Assembly (NCBI RefSeq): GCF_015687155.1
Contig: NZ_JADPQF010000001.1
Location: 62,001 to 126,000 of the forward strand
DNA: 64,000 nucleotides
Direction of reading: 5' to 3'
Source of the DNA: Aliikangiella sp. G2MR2-5
Lineage (GTDB): Bacteria; Pseudomonadota; Gammaproteobacteria; Enterobacterales; Kangiellaceae
The notes beneath the pieces are model-generated. The model was not told the DNA's origin. It worked only from the letters and a program-made list of their open reading frames with translations, and did not search any database. A program made the translations under genes and the position numbers. Position 1 is the stretch's first letter; every line of letters begins with the position of its first letter. This document shows positions 36,243 to 45,806 of this stretch, piece by piece.

Positions 36243-37682
36243 TTATTCTTCTTCGTCTTCCAGTTCTTCGTCTTCTTCATCATCAACTTTGACACCCCAC
36301 AGATCGTGCTCATCAGAATGAATGATCTGTACCCAGACTTTATCTCCGGGCTTTACATCGAACTCATCCGTTAAATGTACGACACCGTCAACTTCTGGTG
36401 CGTCACAATAGGTTCGTCCAATCGCACCATCACTGGTGACTTCATCAATCAATACCTGATATTCGTTGCCAATTTTCTGTTTGAGTTTTTCTGCGCTAAT
36501 CTCAGCTTGCACGGCCATAAAGCGTGAAAGCCTTTCCTCTTTTACTTCTTCCGAAACAGGGTTTGGAAGTTCATTCGCGGTAGCGCCTTCTACAGGTGAA
36601 TATTTAAAACAGCCAACTCGATCGAGCTTGGCTTCACGCAGGAAGTTGAGGAGTTCTTCAAACTCTTCTTCTGTTTCTCCAGGAAAGCCGACAATGAAAG
36701 TTGAACGGATCACCAGCTCTGGACAAATTCCTCGCCATTTTTTAATACGTTCAAGTGTTTTATCAATATTACCCGGTCGTTTCATCAATTTAAGAATTCG
36801 AGGGCTGGCGTGCTGGAATGGAATATCCAGATAAGGCAATATCTTTCCTTCAGCCATCAATGGAATCACTTCGTCCACATGTGGGTAGGGGTAAACATAG
36901 TGGAGTCTTACCCAGACTCCCATTTTGCCAAGTTGTTGGCAAAGCTCAAGCATCCTGGTTTTAACAGGCATACCTTCCCAGAACCCGGTGCGATATTTGG
37001 TATCGACGCCATAGGCGGAAGTATCCTGAGAAATGACCAATAATTCTTTTACACCGGCATTCACCAGACGTTTAGCTTCACTTAATACATCACCAATCGG
37101 ACGAGAGTCGAGATCGCCTCGCATGGACGGGATAATGCAGAAGGTACAACGGTGATTGCAGCCTTCCGATATTTTCAGGTAGGCGAAGTGTTTGGGGGTC
37201 AGTTTGACTCCGTGGTCGGGGATCAAGTCGGTAAAGGGATTGTGTAGAGGTTTTTCTACATGCTCATGAACCTGATTTAGAACTTCTTCGTAGGCATGCG
37301 GACCGGTTATCCCTAGGACGTTGGGGTGAAGTTCTCGGATTTCGTTCTCTTTCACACCGAGGCAACCGGTCACCAGAACCTTGCCATTCTCGGCAAGTGC
37401 CTCACCAATCGTATCAAGTGATTCCTGAACGGCCGAATCGATAAAGCCACAAGTGTTGACTATTACCAGTTGTGCATCATTATAGCTGGGAACTACATCA
37501 TAGCCTTCGGTACGAAGCTGGGTCAGAATGCGCTCCGAATCCACCAGATTTTTAGGGCAGCCAAGGCTGATAAAACCTACTTTAGCGCCACTGTTCTCAG
37601 TTGTCTGCTGGCTATCAGCTAGTACCTTCCGGGGCGTTTCCAGGGTAGTCGTTTGATTTGGTGTGAATTTTTCTACTGTCAT
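36243..37682 (-). CDS. rimO: Ribosomal protein uS12 methylthiotransferase RimO
   Basis: RimO adds a methylthio group to the conserved aspartate of ribosomal protein S12. The 479-residue protein has the UPF0004 domain with three cluster cysteines (C42, C78, C107) and the radical SAM triad C175-x3-C179-x2-C182 ([17 protein letters not shown]), then a TRAM domain near the C-terminus. [12 protein letters not shown] favours RimO over MiaB. It has an N-terminal extension of about 30 residues and an acidic tail ([13 protein letters not shown]) not typical of E. coli RimO. The DUF4080 radical SAM gene follows at once. Confidence 0.95.
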   Translation of the reverse strand: MTVEKFTPNQTTTLETPRKVLADSQQTTENSGAKVGFISLGCPKNLVDSERILTQLRTEGYDVVPSYNDAQLVIVNTCGFIDSAVQESLDTIGEALAENGKVLVTGCLGVKENEIRELHPNVLGITGPHAYEEVLNQVHEHVEKPLHNPFTDLIPDHGVKLTPKHFAYLKISEGCNHRCTFCIIPSMRGDLDSRPIGDVLSEAKRLVNAGVKELLVISQDTSAYGVDTKYRTGFWEGMPVKTRMLELCQQLGKMGVWVRLHYVYPYPHVDEVIPLMAEGKILPYLDIPFQHASPRILKLMKRPGNIDKTLERIKKWRGICPELVIRSTFIVGFPGETEEEFEELLNFLREAKLDRVGCFKYSPVEGATANELPNPVSEEVKEERLSRFMAVQAEISAEKLKQKIGNEYQVLIDEVTSDGAIGRTYCDAPEVDGVVHLTDEFDVKPGDKVWVQIIHSDEHDLWGVKVDDEEDEELEDEEE

Positions 37683-37894
37683 GAAGTTTTACTGCAGCAC
37701 TTACCGCGAAAAAAGTGGGCGGATTATACATCAATCACAAAATAAAAGCAGGTTAAAAAATGTACAACCCTGATAATTGAAACAGGCTATTTGAAAGAGA
37801 CTATTTGACTTCGAGGACAAAATCTCTTGCATAGCTATACAGGCCTGATTCTGGGTTATAATTGAGACAAATTGACTGTTTAGTTACATATTAA

Positions 37895-39031
37895 ATGCTT
37901 TTTTCCTGGTTTGAGTTACTACTATTTGTCGGTGTCATCCAAGGCAGCGTCACCAGTTTTCTACTGTTTAAAGAATGTCACTCTCGGGTACAGAACCGCT
38001 TGCTTGGATTCGCGATACTTGGATTCGCCGCAATTTGTGTTAAAACGGCAATTTATTCTATCGGTCTTGAAAATAAATATAATTGGCTGGGACATATTCC
38101 TCTTGCGTTTGAAACAGCGATTCCTCCTTTGGTTTATTTATATTGCGAATCTCTCACCGATCCTAAATTTAAGCTGACCAAAACGAGAGCTCTGCACTTT
38201 ACTCCATTTGGCCTTTTCATGCTTTATGCTGTTTGTTTTTATACAAATGTGCTTTTGGTCGATACAAATCAAGCAAAAGGGGCACTATCAAGTTTGTATC
38301 ATTTAAGTACAGTAAAAGAATTTGAAGACTATTTTACCGTGGTTTCCATTGCGATATATCTGGCATTCGGTTCTGCCGCGTTGAAAAAATACCGTTTACA
38401 AGTTAACAACTTTACTTCCGATAATAGCCATAGTGTTTTTTCGTGGCTAAGAAATATCCAGATTTTGATGCTCGTACTCATCGTTTTTCTAGTTGTTAAT
38501 ATGGTCATGGATAGAACAGTGTTGACTCAGTCGGATTCAAATAATCATTGGAAAATCTATTTTTTGTATCTGGCGGGAGTCATTTACTACCTCGGCTTTA
38601 AGGCCGTAAAATCCCCTATAATTTTGAAGAGACAAGAGAAAGAGTCGTCGCGAATAAAAGAAGAAATCGATGAAGTCAAAGACGCAAAAGCAAGAGAACT
38701 CGTAACGAGGATTAAGAATATAGTCGAAGAAAATAAACTTCATTTGAATCCAACTTTTAGCATTCAGGAGTTGTCAGAGCTGGTACGGGTAAATCAAGGT
38801 ACAGTGTCTCAGGTTATCAATCGACACATTGGTTTGACTTTTAGAGACTTTATTAACCAACAACGCATTGAAATGGCCAAAAAGCTGTTACTTTCGAATA
38901 AAGATAAAAATATATCCATTCTTTCGCAGGCTATGGAATGTGGATTTAACTCTGAGGCAAGCTTCTACCGAGTATTTAAAAAGCATACAGGCAAGTCGCC
39001 TACGCAGTACATAAAAGCATCAACAGACTAG
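37895..39031 (+). CDS. AraC-family regulator with N-terminal membrane domain
   Basis: The 378-residue protein has about seven hydrophobic segments in its first 240 residues (LFSWFELLLFVGVIQGSV, LGFAILGFAAICVKTAIYS, and others). A C-terminal double helix-turn-helix of AraC type follows (about 285-375; FSIQELSELVRVNQGTVSQV, AMECGFNSEASFYRVFKKHTG). Such membrane-embedded AraC proteins are common in marine gammaproteobacteria and sense membrane or small-molecule cues; the signal here is unknown. No clear Shine-Dalgarno sequence. An amidohydrolase lipoprotein gene lies downstream, separated by a weak hairpin. Confidence 0.85.
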   Translation: MLFSWFELLLFVGVIQGSVTSFLLFKECHSRVQNRLLGFAILGFAAICVKTAIYSIGLENKYNWLGHIPLAFETAIPPLVYLYCESLTDPKFKLTKTRALHFTPFGLFMLYAVCFYTNVLLVDTNQAKGALSSLYHLSTVKEFEDYFTVVSIAIYLAFGSAALKKYRLQVNNFTSDNSHSVFSWLRNIQILMLVLIVFLVVNMVMDRTVLTQSDSNNHWKIYFLYLAGVIYYLGFKAVKSPIILKRQEKESSRIKEEIDEVKDAKARELVTRIKNIVEENKLHLNPTFSIQELSELVRVNQGTVSQVINRHIGLTFRDFINQQRIEMAKKLLLSNKDKNISILSQAMECGFNSEASFYRVFKKHTGKSPTQYIKASTD

Positions 39032-39050
39032 AATATCCGCTAATAAATAC

Positions 39051-39079
39051 TCTCATTTCATGAATTGAGAAGGTTTTTT
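39051..39079 (+). terminator. Weak hairpin with T tract after the AraC gene
   Basis: TCTCA at 39051-39055 and TGAGA at 39066-39070 flank a short palindromic centre (TCATGA), followed by GGTTTTTTA. The stem is short, so termination may be partial. Confidence 0.35.
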
Positions 39080-39164
39080 AACAATTTCTATCTAAAGTAT
39101 TTCGAATTACTAACTTACTAATGCTACGTCCTGGATAGCATTGTTCAATTCGGAAAAGCAGTTT

Positions 39165-40580
39165 ATGAAATCTTTAGTTCGATCTCTTTACATCTTTGCA
39201 GTTATTACCAGTTTCACTTTCTTTGTTACTAGTTGTAGTTCCATATCATCCGTCGAATATAAGAAATTTCAGCAACCTGCAACAGATATTTTAATTACTA
39301 ATACCAACGTATTGAGTGAAGACGGAAGAGCTATGCTCCCTAATCAAAATGTTTTAATTCAGAATGGTCTGATAACGGCCATTACCGTCAATGCTATTAG
39401 CTCTGAATCGGCACTGGTAATTGACGGGCAAGAAAAGTATCTAATACCAGGATTAATCGATTCGCATGTACACCTGCAGGACTCTGAAAATGACCTGTTG
39501 GTTTATTTGGCGCACGGAATAACCTATGTTAGAGAAATGTCAGGAAATGACCAGCATCATAAATGGAGAGAGGAAATTAACGAGGGTCGTGTCGCTCCTT
39601 CAATTGAAGTTTCATCGGAGAAAATTTCTAGCAAGTCGGGACTGTGGGGTTTAATCAATGAATTTTTTTGGACTCGAATCAATATTTCAAGCGAGCAAGA
39701 TGCAATGGCGCTAGCTGAATCTCTGAAAGATGACAATTATGCCAATGCAAAAATTAGTTCAGATATTAACAAAGAAATGTATTTTGCCATTACCAAGGCT
39801 GCTAAAAAAACTAGCTTGAGTGTTACGGGGCATATACCAGGCACAGTTAGTTTTGAGGAGTTTCTTGAAAGCGGACAAGGCGAAATCGCTCACATTGAAG
39901 AGCTAGTTAAGATGATGAACAGGGAGTTTGGTTATTTCACAACAGCAAATGGTGATGACTTTCTTAAATTTATTGAGGAGCGTAGTCGCGAAGTTGCCGG
40001 AAAGTTAAAAGAACGCAACATATCAGTAAGTAGTAGTTTCTGGTATATGCAAAGCATTCCAGAGCAAGTCAGCAATTTACCCGACTTAATCGAAGAACTG
40101 GATTTGTCTTTCACCAATCCGGAAAGAGTCACAGAGTGGATGCCTGAAAAAAACGATTTTGCACTAAATCATACACACCTGATTGAGTGGTGGTCCATTT
40201 TCGCCAAAGCGAATGAAGTTGTGCTGCGAGAGCTGATTAAAAATGAAACCGTTATTTTGGTTGGTACTGATGCAATGACTAGTTTGGTCATACCAGGGAT
40301 TTCACTGCATCAGGAGTTAGCCGCTTTAGTGAATGCCGGTATGAGCAATACTCAAGCAATTAATAATGCGACTCGCATCCCCGCTGAATGGATGGGCGTA
40401 AAAGTTGGAAAATTGTCCAAAGGATATGCAGCAGATATACTTATTTTAAATAATAACCCGTTGGAAGATATAGACGCGACAAGAGATATCCAGGCGGTTA
40501 TCAAAGGTGGGCGTTTATACAAAAAGGAGCTACTTGAAAGTATGCTAGATAGTATTCGACGTACATATTCCCATCGGTAA
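39165..40580 (+). CDS. Amidohydrolase-family lipoprotein
   Basis: The 471-residue exported metallo-hydrolase has a signal peptide with lipobox V-T-S-C24, so it is lipid-anchored. The TIM-barrel amidohydrolase features are PGLIDSHVHLQ (metal ligands H101 and H103), TGHIPG, AHIEE and the C-terminal VGTDAMTS with the metal-binding aspartate, then LSKGYAADILIL. It resembles imidazolonepropionase- or prolidase-like exported amidohydrolases; the substrate is unknown. The ATG at 39165 gives the signal peptide and has GGAAAAG upstream; an in-frame ATG lies 24 bases earlier. Located downstream of a membrane AraC regulator that may control it. Confidence 0.82.
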   Translation: MKSLVRSLYIFAVITSFTFFVTSCSSISSVEYKKFQQPATDILITNTNVLSEDGRAMLPNQNVLIQNGLITAITVNAISSESALVIDGQEKYLIPGLIDSHVHLQDSENDLLVYLAHGITYVREMSGNDQHHKWREEINEGRVAPSIEVSSEKISSKSGLWGLINEFFWTRINISSEQDAMALAESLKDDNYANAKISSDINKEMYFAITKAAKKTSLSVTGHIPGTVSFEEFLESGQGEIAHIEELVKMMNREFGYFTTANGDDFLKFIEERSREVAGKLKERNISVSSSFWYMQSIPEQVSNLPDLIEELDLSFTNPERVTEWMPEKNDFALNHTHLIEWWSIFAKANEVVLRELIKNETVILVGTDAMTSLVIPGISLHQELAALVNAGMSNTQAINNATRIPAEWMGVKVGKLSKGYAADILILNNNPLEDIDATRDIQAVIKGGRLYKKELLESMLDSIRRTYSHR

Positions 40581-40670
40581 TTTAAATTGCGCAGTTATTC
40601 GTGCTGCCATTATTGTAGCGGGATCTTTTTGTCGATCTACTCAAGGTGATGGTGTCAATTGCGGTACCAT

Positions 40671-41651
40671 CTAAAGTGGAGTCTTTCTGAGCTCGGTGGT
40701 AGGATGAAATGCAAACCATGCAAACCAATATAAGCGTATAACTTTAAACTCTTCCTGGGTTTTTGCTTCGAAAGCTTTTACCTGACCTTTCTCCAGCTCC
40801 ACTCTGATAACTCGATCAGCAAAAGTTTCCACATGAAACCGTTTTCTTTTAAGGTAGGTTTCTTCCAGAGCAAGATATCGCCCCTCTATTTCTATGCCAT
40901 AGACGAAGGTCTTTCCTGCGAGGCGAGCATCAGTAGCGGATACCGGAAACATTAACTTGTTGGTGTTTTCATAATTTCCGTAAAGCGGTTTTCGATATCG
41001 CTTTCTTGAACCGGGAGGAAATTTAAGGACCTTTGCTTTCGGATAGCTGTGCTGGACTTCTTCCCAGGTTCCAATACCGCTGGATATAATCGGTAAACGA
41101 TTTCCGGTTTGTGGACCGACAATCGCTTTTCCCGTTACCTGTTGCCACAAACTATAGGTGATTTTATCGTACAAGATAAGATCACTATTATGTAGCAGAC
41201 CAGAAACGCCCAAATGAGTATATTGATTTTCTATCTTTGGTATAAACGCGACAACTGAGCCACACAAAGGACAATAGGTCATTACTACTGGCTCGCCATT
41301 AAATTTATCATTCACTACTTCATGTAACTGCATTATCTGCTTTGGATATATTTTGGTTTCGCCACGATAGGTCAGAACAAACATAATATCTCGATTTCTA
41401 AACTCATTATATTCGTCAACCCGGGCAAACTCTGGGCTGTCTATTGACTGAATACAGTTGACTTTTGCACAGCCCTGATGAATATCTTGCAAACTGACAG
41501 AGCGTTTTGATTGGGCCGAGTACTTAAAAGTTTCACGCAAAATATCTACTTCGTAACCTCGTGCACTTGATTGTTCCGATATAAAAAGAAAAAGGAGTGT
41601 TGTTGGTATCGCAATATAAATATATCGAAATGAGAAGTTGATTTGACCCAT
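40671..41651 (-). CDS. DUF3179-domain exported protein
   Basis: The product has 326 residues. An N-terminal signal anchor (IYIAIPTTLLFLFISEQSSA) is followed by a DUF3179 domain with the landmarks IYPKQIMQLHEVVND and VMTYCPLCGSVVAF (a CPLC pair) and a later GVSGLLHNSDLILYD. Proteins of this family are predicted envelope enzymes or metal-binding proteins; no activity is established to my knowledge. ATG 41651 is chosen over GTG 41663 because of GGAACAG upstream and a better signal peptide. Convergent with the amidohydrolase gene. Confidence 0.8.
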   Translation of the reverse strand: MGQINFSFRYIYIAIPTTLLFLFISEQSSARGYEVDILRETFKYSAQSKRSVSLQDIHQGCAKVNCIQSIDSPEFARVDEYNEFRNRDIMFVLTYRGETKIYPKQIMQLHEVVNDKFNGEPVVMTYCPLCGSVVAFIPKIENQYTHLGVSGLLHNSDLILYDKITYSLWQQVTGKAIVGPQTGNRLPIISSGIGTWEEVQHSYPKAKVLKFPPGSRKRYRKPLYGNYENTNKLMFPVSATDARLAGKTFVYGIEIEGRYLALEETYLKRKRFHVETFADRVIRVELEKGQVKAFEAKTQEEFKVIRLYWFAWFAFHPTTELRKTPL

Positions 41652-41788
41652 CTGCTGTTCCACTGATCGCTTTTACTACTAAGAGTGCAAAGAACAATAA
41701 ATGTTACAAATGGCAAAAGACAGTTTAAATGCGGTGTGAACCATTTCAAAAAAAGCGTTATAAATTTACACTTTTTAATAATTAAAAT

Positions 41789-41839
41789 TTGTATATTACA
41801 GGATTGTTACATAGAATTCGCGCGCCTTAAGTCTTAAGG
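41789..41839 (+). promoter_or_regulatory. Promoter and palindrome before the outer membrane protein gene
   Basis: TTGTAT (41789-41794) and TAGAAT (41812-41817) are 17 bases apart. The predicted start near 41824 abuts a perfect palindrome CCTTAAG-T-CTTAAGG (41825-41839). This could be an operator for a repressor or part of the 5' leader structure. Function inferred from position. Confidence 0.5.
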
Positions 41840-41903
41840 TAACTTATATATTGGAACAGATTTTAACCAGTCTAAAATTTTAATATTTATTAGGGAATTA
41901 AAA

Positions 41904-42593
41904 ATGAAATTAAAAGCATTATTCGTAGCTATGTCTTTAGCATCCAGTGCGGCAATGGCAAATGACTACAACACACAAGTAGACCTTGATTACTATGACT
42001 ATGATAGCTTCAATGCTACCAGCATCACTGGAACTTACTATTTTGATCAAGTGAGCCTGGATAGTACTGCCTGGGGTGATGCTGCGTTTATGGGTAAGAA
42101 CAGTAATGTATCACTGAATTACACTGATTTAGACGGTGATTACAACACAATTACGCTAAGAGGCGAGTTTTATGGCCAAGGAAGTAACAACTTTTATGGT
42201 GCGTTAGGTTATACCGATATCGACGGTGACGATTCTGTTGTTTCTGGTGAAGTAGGTTATTTCTTTGAAGACAACTGGTTGATGTCGATCGAGACCACAG
42301 ATGAAGATGACTCTCTAATCTGGTTAAAAACCAAATACATTACCAAGCTATCAAGTGGCGGATTTTTCAATGTTGAAGCATCTATCGACGATGAAGAAAA
42401 CGATGTTGCTGTTAAAGGCGAGTATTTCTGGAATCCTCAATCTAGTGTGGCCTTAACTCTGGCTAGTCACGAGGGCTTTGACTATAGAATAGATTTTGAA
42501 CACTTCTTCAACAAGCAATTTGCTTTAAAAGTCGGTTATACCGCTACTGATGGAGATGATGTCATCATGGCTGGCTTAACAGGCCGCTTCTAA
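41904..42593 (+). CDS. Outer membrane beta-barrel protein
   Basis: In this 229-residue protein a signal peptide ends at about residue 19 (SSAAMA before NDYN). The rest alternates polar and aromatic residues in about ten strands (VDLDYYDYDSF, TYYFDQVSLD, GEFYGQGSNNFYGALGYTD, and so on). It ends with phenylalanine (GLTGRF), the BAM recognition hallmark. The loops are very rich in Asp and Gly (DIDGDDS, TDEDDS), suggesting a cation-facing surface. No specific porin family is recognised. An AGGGAA site and a good promoter with a palindrome precede it; a strong terminator follows. Confidence 0.8.
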   Translation: MKLKALFVAMSLASSAAMANDYNTQVDLDYYDYDSFNATSITGTYYFDQVSLDSTAWGDAAFMGKNSNVSLNYTDLDGDYNTITLRGEFYGQGSNNFYGALGYTDIDGDDSVVSGEVGYFFEDNWLMSIETTDEDDSLIWLKTKYITKLSSGGFFNVEASIDDEENDVAVKGEYFWNPQSSVALTLASHEGFDYRIDFEHFFNKQFALKVGYTATDGDDVIMAGLTGRF

Positions 42594-42630
42594 TTTCCTG
42601 TTCTTCTAAATATTTTTCTGGTTCTACATA

Positions 42631-42662
42631 AAAAAGGCCTCGCACTATTGCGAGGCTTTTTT
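42631..42662. terminator. Bidirectional terminator between the outer membrane protein and RND genes
   Basis: GCCTCGCA (42637-42644) and TGCGAGGC (42649-42656) pair around CTAT with A-rich and T-rich flanks. It can stop the barrel gene (plus) and the RND operon (minus), which converge here. Confidence 0.88.
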
Positions 42663-42671
42663 ATGCCTGAG

Positions 42672-45600
42672 CTAGTTGATTGCTTCACTTTCAGTCAACT
42701 TTCTTCGGTTTTCTTCAGCATGCTCCTTAGCCTTAGCAAATCCAAAGTCCTCCAGTATTGAGTAAAGGCAGGGGACAACGAAAAGAACTAATAGTGTTGA
42801 AGTTGCAATGCCGAATACAATGCTAACCGCGAGTGGAATCAATACCTGCGCTTGCAAACTGGTTTCAAACATTAGAGGCGTCATACCTGCAATGGTTGTT
42901 ATTGAAGTAAGGAATACTGCACGGTAACGTTCGTAGCTTGCCTGTGCAGCCGCATCGTGAACCGTCAACCCTTCAGCTACATGCTTTTTGACAAATTGAA
43001 CGAGTAGTATTGAGTCATTGACTACTATTCCTGCTAGTGAAACGAAGCCAAGTGCGGATGGCATCGTAAAGTTCAGACCCATTAGTAAATGCCCCCAGAT
43101 CACGCCTATCAATGCCAGAGGAATTGCCACCAGTACCACGAGTGGTTCGACGTAGCTTTTAAACTGAAAAGAAAGGAGTAGGAAAACACCAATAATTCCG
43201 ACAATAAACGAGCGGGCCATTGATTTTTGAGTAACTGCACCGTTTTTAATTTCACCTTCAAAGCTTATTGTTAATTCAGGATAGTTTTCTTCAAATTTTG
43301 GTAGCCATCGTTTTTGCACGTCATTTAATATTTCTTTGGTATTTCCTTCGAGCGTATTGACGTCGCCATAAATAGTTACGGTACGCAAATTATCTACACG
43401 TCCGATTCTGGAAAAACCACGAGTTGGCTCAATATCAACCACTGAGCTTAATGGGATTAAGGCGCCAGTCGCAGGATTGACTATTGCAAAATTATCGAAG
43501 TCGACGAACTCATCTCGAGAAGTTTGTGCAAGTTTTACTGTGACTTCATAGGTCTCAAACCCTATATTGGTTTCTAGTACTTTTGCACCCTGATAGGCGC
43601 TACGAACCTGATTAGCAATCGTTTTTGCATCAAGCCCAAGGTTGTAGGCTCCGGGCTTAAGCTTCAGTGTGAACTCTGGTTTTCCGGGGCGCAAATCGTC
43701 AAGAATATTTTGCACTCCGGGATAACCCTTCAGCCATTTCTGTAATTCATGAGATGCTCGTGACAGCTGCTCAAAATCATCACCGGAAATACGGATCATG
43801 ATCGCGCGACCACTCGGACCTATTTGAGGTTCTTTGTACGAAAGGCTGGTAGCCTCAACCACTTCACCGACTGAAGCTCTCCACTCATCAATGAAGTGCT
43901 GCATTTTTGTTTCGCGAATTTCTGCGGTTAGCAGATCGACGGTTATCGTGGCCAAATGTGGTCCTGTTTCCATCGCATCGGAATTTTCTGAGTAACTCAC
44001 ACTCACAGATTTGACTAATTTTTCCTGTTCACCTTGTGACAACTTCTGCTCAGCGGTATTTATACCGGTTAGAATTTTTTCTACTATTTGTTCTGTACGA
44101 ACTAATGGTGTGCCTGAAGGCATTAACAGGCGAGCCTGAACAATATCTCCTTCAACGGCTGGAAAAGCTGTAAATTTTAATATTCCAGAAATCAACAGAC
44201 TTAAAGTCAAAAGAAAGAATGCGGTAACGCTACCAATAAAAGCATAGCGATACTCGATTAGACGTTTGACCAATGCCAGTATTTTTCTGCGGCTATTTTC
44301 GAACTTCTGTTCAAACCAGATTCGAAATTGGGAATCTTCTTTTGTTTGGGCATGAGACAATGAGTGAAACAGGTGACTTGGCAGAATGAAGAATGCTTCG
44401 ATCAGTGAAACACTGATAACCGAGATCAATACAATTGGAATGACTTTTAGAATTTGTCCCAAATCGCCTTCCAAAAATACCAGACCGAGAAAAATGCATA
44501 AGGTTGTTAAGAAAGAAGAGAATACTCCTGCGGCTACCATTTGGGTTCCATCGATTGCTGCTTGTAGAGGTTTTTTCCCTTTCTTGATCTGACTACCAAT
44601 CGACTCTGCTATTACAATGGCATCGTCCATTAATATACCCAGAGCAAGAAGTAATGCCACCATGGAAATCATATTAATGGTAATTCCCATAAAGCTTAAG
44701 ATATAGAAACTGGCCAGGAAAGACGCTGGTAATCCCATAACAACCCAGAAAGCATATCGAATCGTAAAAAATAGCCACATGACACCGAATACCAGTAATA
44801 ATCCTTGCCAGGCATTGGTGCCGAGCATATTGAGTCTGTCACTGACAATGCTGGTCGCATCCTGGGTCAGATCAAGTGAGATACCTTCTGGAAGTCTGCG
44901 CATTTCTTCATTCATTACAGCTTTAACCGCGGATAGAACATCCAGACTATCGTCGATAGTGTTCTTATTTATCGAGAGAATAGCGGCAGGTTTTCCATTA
45001 AACCGAATTTTTTCTTCTGCCAGTTCAAAAGTATCTTCGATAGTCGCAATATCACCAAGACGGACTTCATTTCCAGCACTTCCTTTCAGGACTATCAGTT
45101 CTTTTAGAGCGTTGACAGTTTGACGTTCATCATTGAAACGTATTTGAGTTTCACGCGTGGCGGTTTCGATACTGCCTGATGGCAAGTTGATATCCTGTTG
45201 TCCGAGAACTCTGGTCAACTGGTCAAGACTGAGGCCGTAGCGTCTAAGGTTTTCGTGACTGACAGCGACTCTTAGCTGTCTTGTTGAGAAACCGGTAATT
45301 CGTACCAGAGGGATATCAGGATGTTGCAACAAATTTTGTTTAACTTCTTCTGCCAGGGTTCTTAGCTCTGACGAAGGAAGCTCTGCGGTTAGCGCAACTG
45401 CTACCACATTCTGAGTTCGACCCAACTCACTGATGTTTGGTGATTCTGCTTGTTCTGGCAAGTCACTAATGCCATCTACTGCAGATTGTATATCGTCTTT
45501 AAAGTTTTTAAAGTCGCCTTGCTCTAACATTTTTACCGTCATGATTCCTATACTCTGACGAGCCTGGCAGACTTTTTCGTCAATAAAGCTGATTCCGTCC

Positions 45601-45806
45601 AGAGCATCTTCAAGAGGTTGGCAAATTTCGAGTTCAACGTCCTGTGGTGTCGCCCCGGGATAGACAACCTTAATTTCTACTTGCCAACTATTGACCAGCG
45701 GGAAGGTTTCTTTTTTGAGTTGCGGTAAAGTAATAATCCCCAAAACGAAAAACAGAATCATCAATAAGTTCCCTGCGGTGGGATGAGCAGCAAAAAATCG
45801 AATCAT
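42672..45806 (-). CDS. RND efflux transporter, HAE-type permease
   Basis: This 1044-residue proton-driven inner-membrane pump has the RND architecture: a first membrane span, a large periplasmic porter region, then two six-span bundles. The pair of aspartates in LALGILMDDAIVIAESI (TM4) is the proton relay. It belongs to the AcrB-like HAE family of the type found with simple adaptors. The ATG at 45806 overlaps the adaptor stop (ATGA), so translation is coupled. It ends at a bidirectional terminator. No outer-membrane factor gene is adjacent, so it must borrow a TolC. Substrates may be drugs, solvents or fatty acids. Confidence 0.92.
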   Translation of the reverse strand: MIRFFAAHPTAGNLLMILFFVLGIITLPQLKKETFPLVNSWQVEIKVVYPGATPQDVELEICQPLEDALDGISFIDEKVCQARQSIGIMTVKMLEQGDFKNFKDDIQSAVDGISDLPEQAESPNISELGRTQNVVAVALTAELPSSELRTLAEEVKQNLLQHPDIPLVRITGFSTRQLRVAVSHENLRRYGLSLDQLTRVLGQQDINLPSGSIETATRETQIRFNDERQTVNALKELIVLKGSAGNEVRLGDIATIEDTFELAEEKIRFNGKPAAILSINKNTIDDSLDVLSAVKAVMNEEMRRLPEGISLDLTQDATSIVSDRLNMLGTNAWQGLLLVFGVMWLFFTIRYAFWVVMGLPASFLASFYILSFMGITINMISMVALLLALGILMDDAIVIAESIGSQIKKGKKPLQAAIDGTQMVAAGVFSSFLTTLCIFLGLVFLEGDLGQILKVIPIVLISVISVSLIEAFFILPSHLFHSLSHAQTKEDSQFRIWFEQKFENSRRKILALVKRLIEYRYAFIGSVTAFFLLTLSLLISGILKFTAFPAVEGDIVQARLLMPSGTPLVRTEQIVEKILTGINTAEQKLSQGEQEKLVKSVSVSYSENSDAMETGPHLATITVDLLTAEIRETKMQHFIDEWRASVGEVVEATSLSYKEPQIGPSGRAIMIRISGDDFEQLSRASHELQKWLKGYPGVQNILDDLRPGKPEFTLKLKPGAYNLGLDAKTIANQVRSAYQGAKVLETNIGFETYEVTVKLAQTSRDEFVDFDNFAIVNPATGALIPLSSVVDIEPTRGFSRIGRVDNLRTVTIYGDVNTLEGNTKEILNDVQKRWLPKFEENYPELTISFEGEIKNGAVTQKSMARSFIVGIIGVFLLLSFQFKSYVEPLVVLVAIPLALIGVIWGHLLMGLNFTMPSALGFVSLAGIVVNDSILLVQFVKKHVAEGLTVHDAAAQASYERYRAVFLTSITTIAGMTPLMFETSLQAQVLIPLAVSIVFGIATSTLLVLFVVPCLYSILEDFGFAKAKEHAEENRRKLTESEAIN

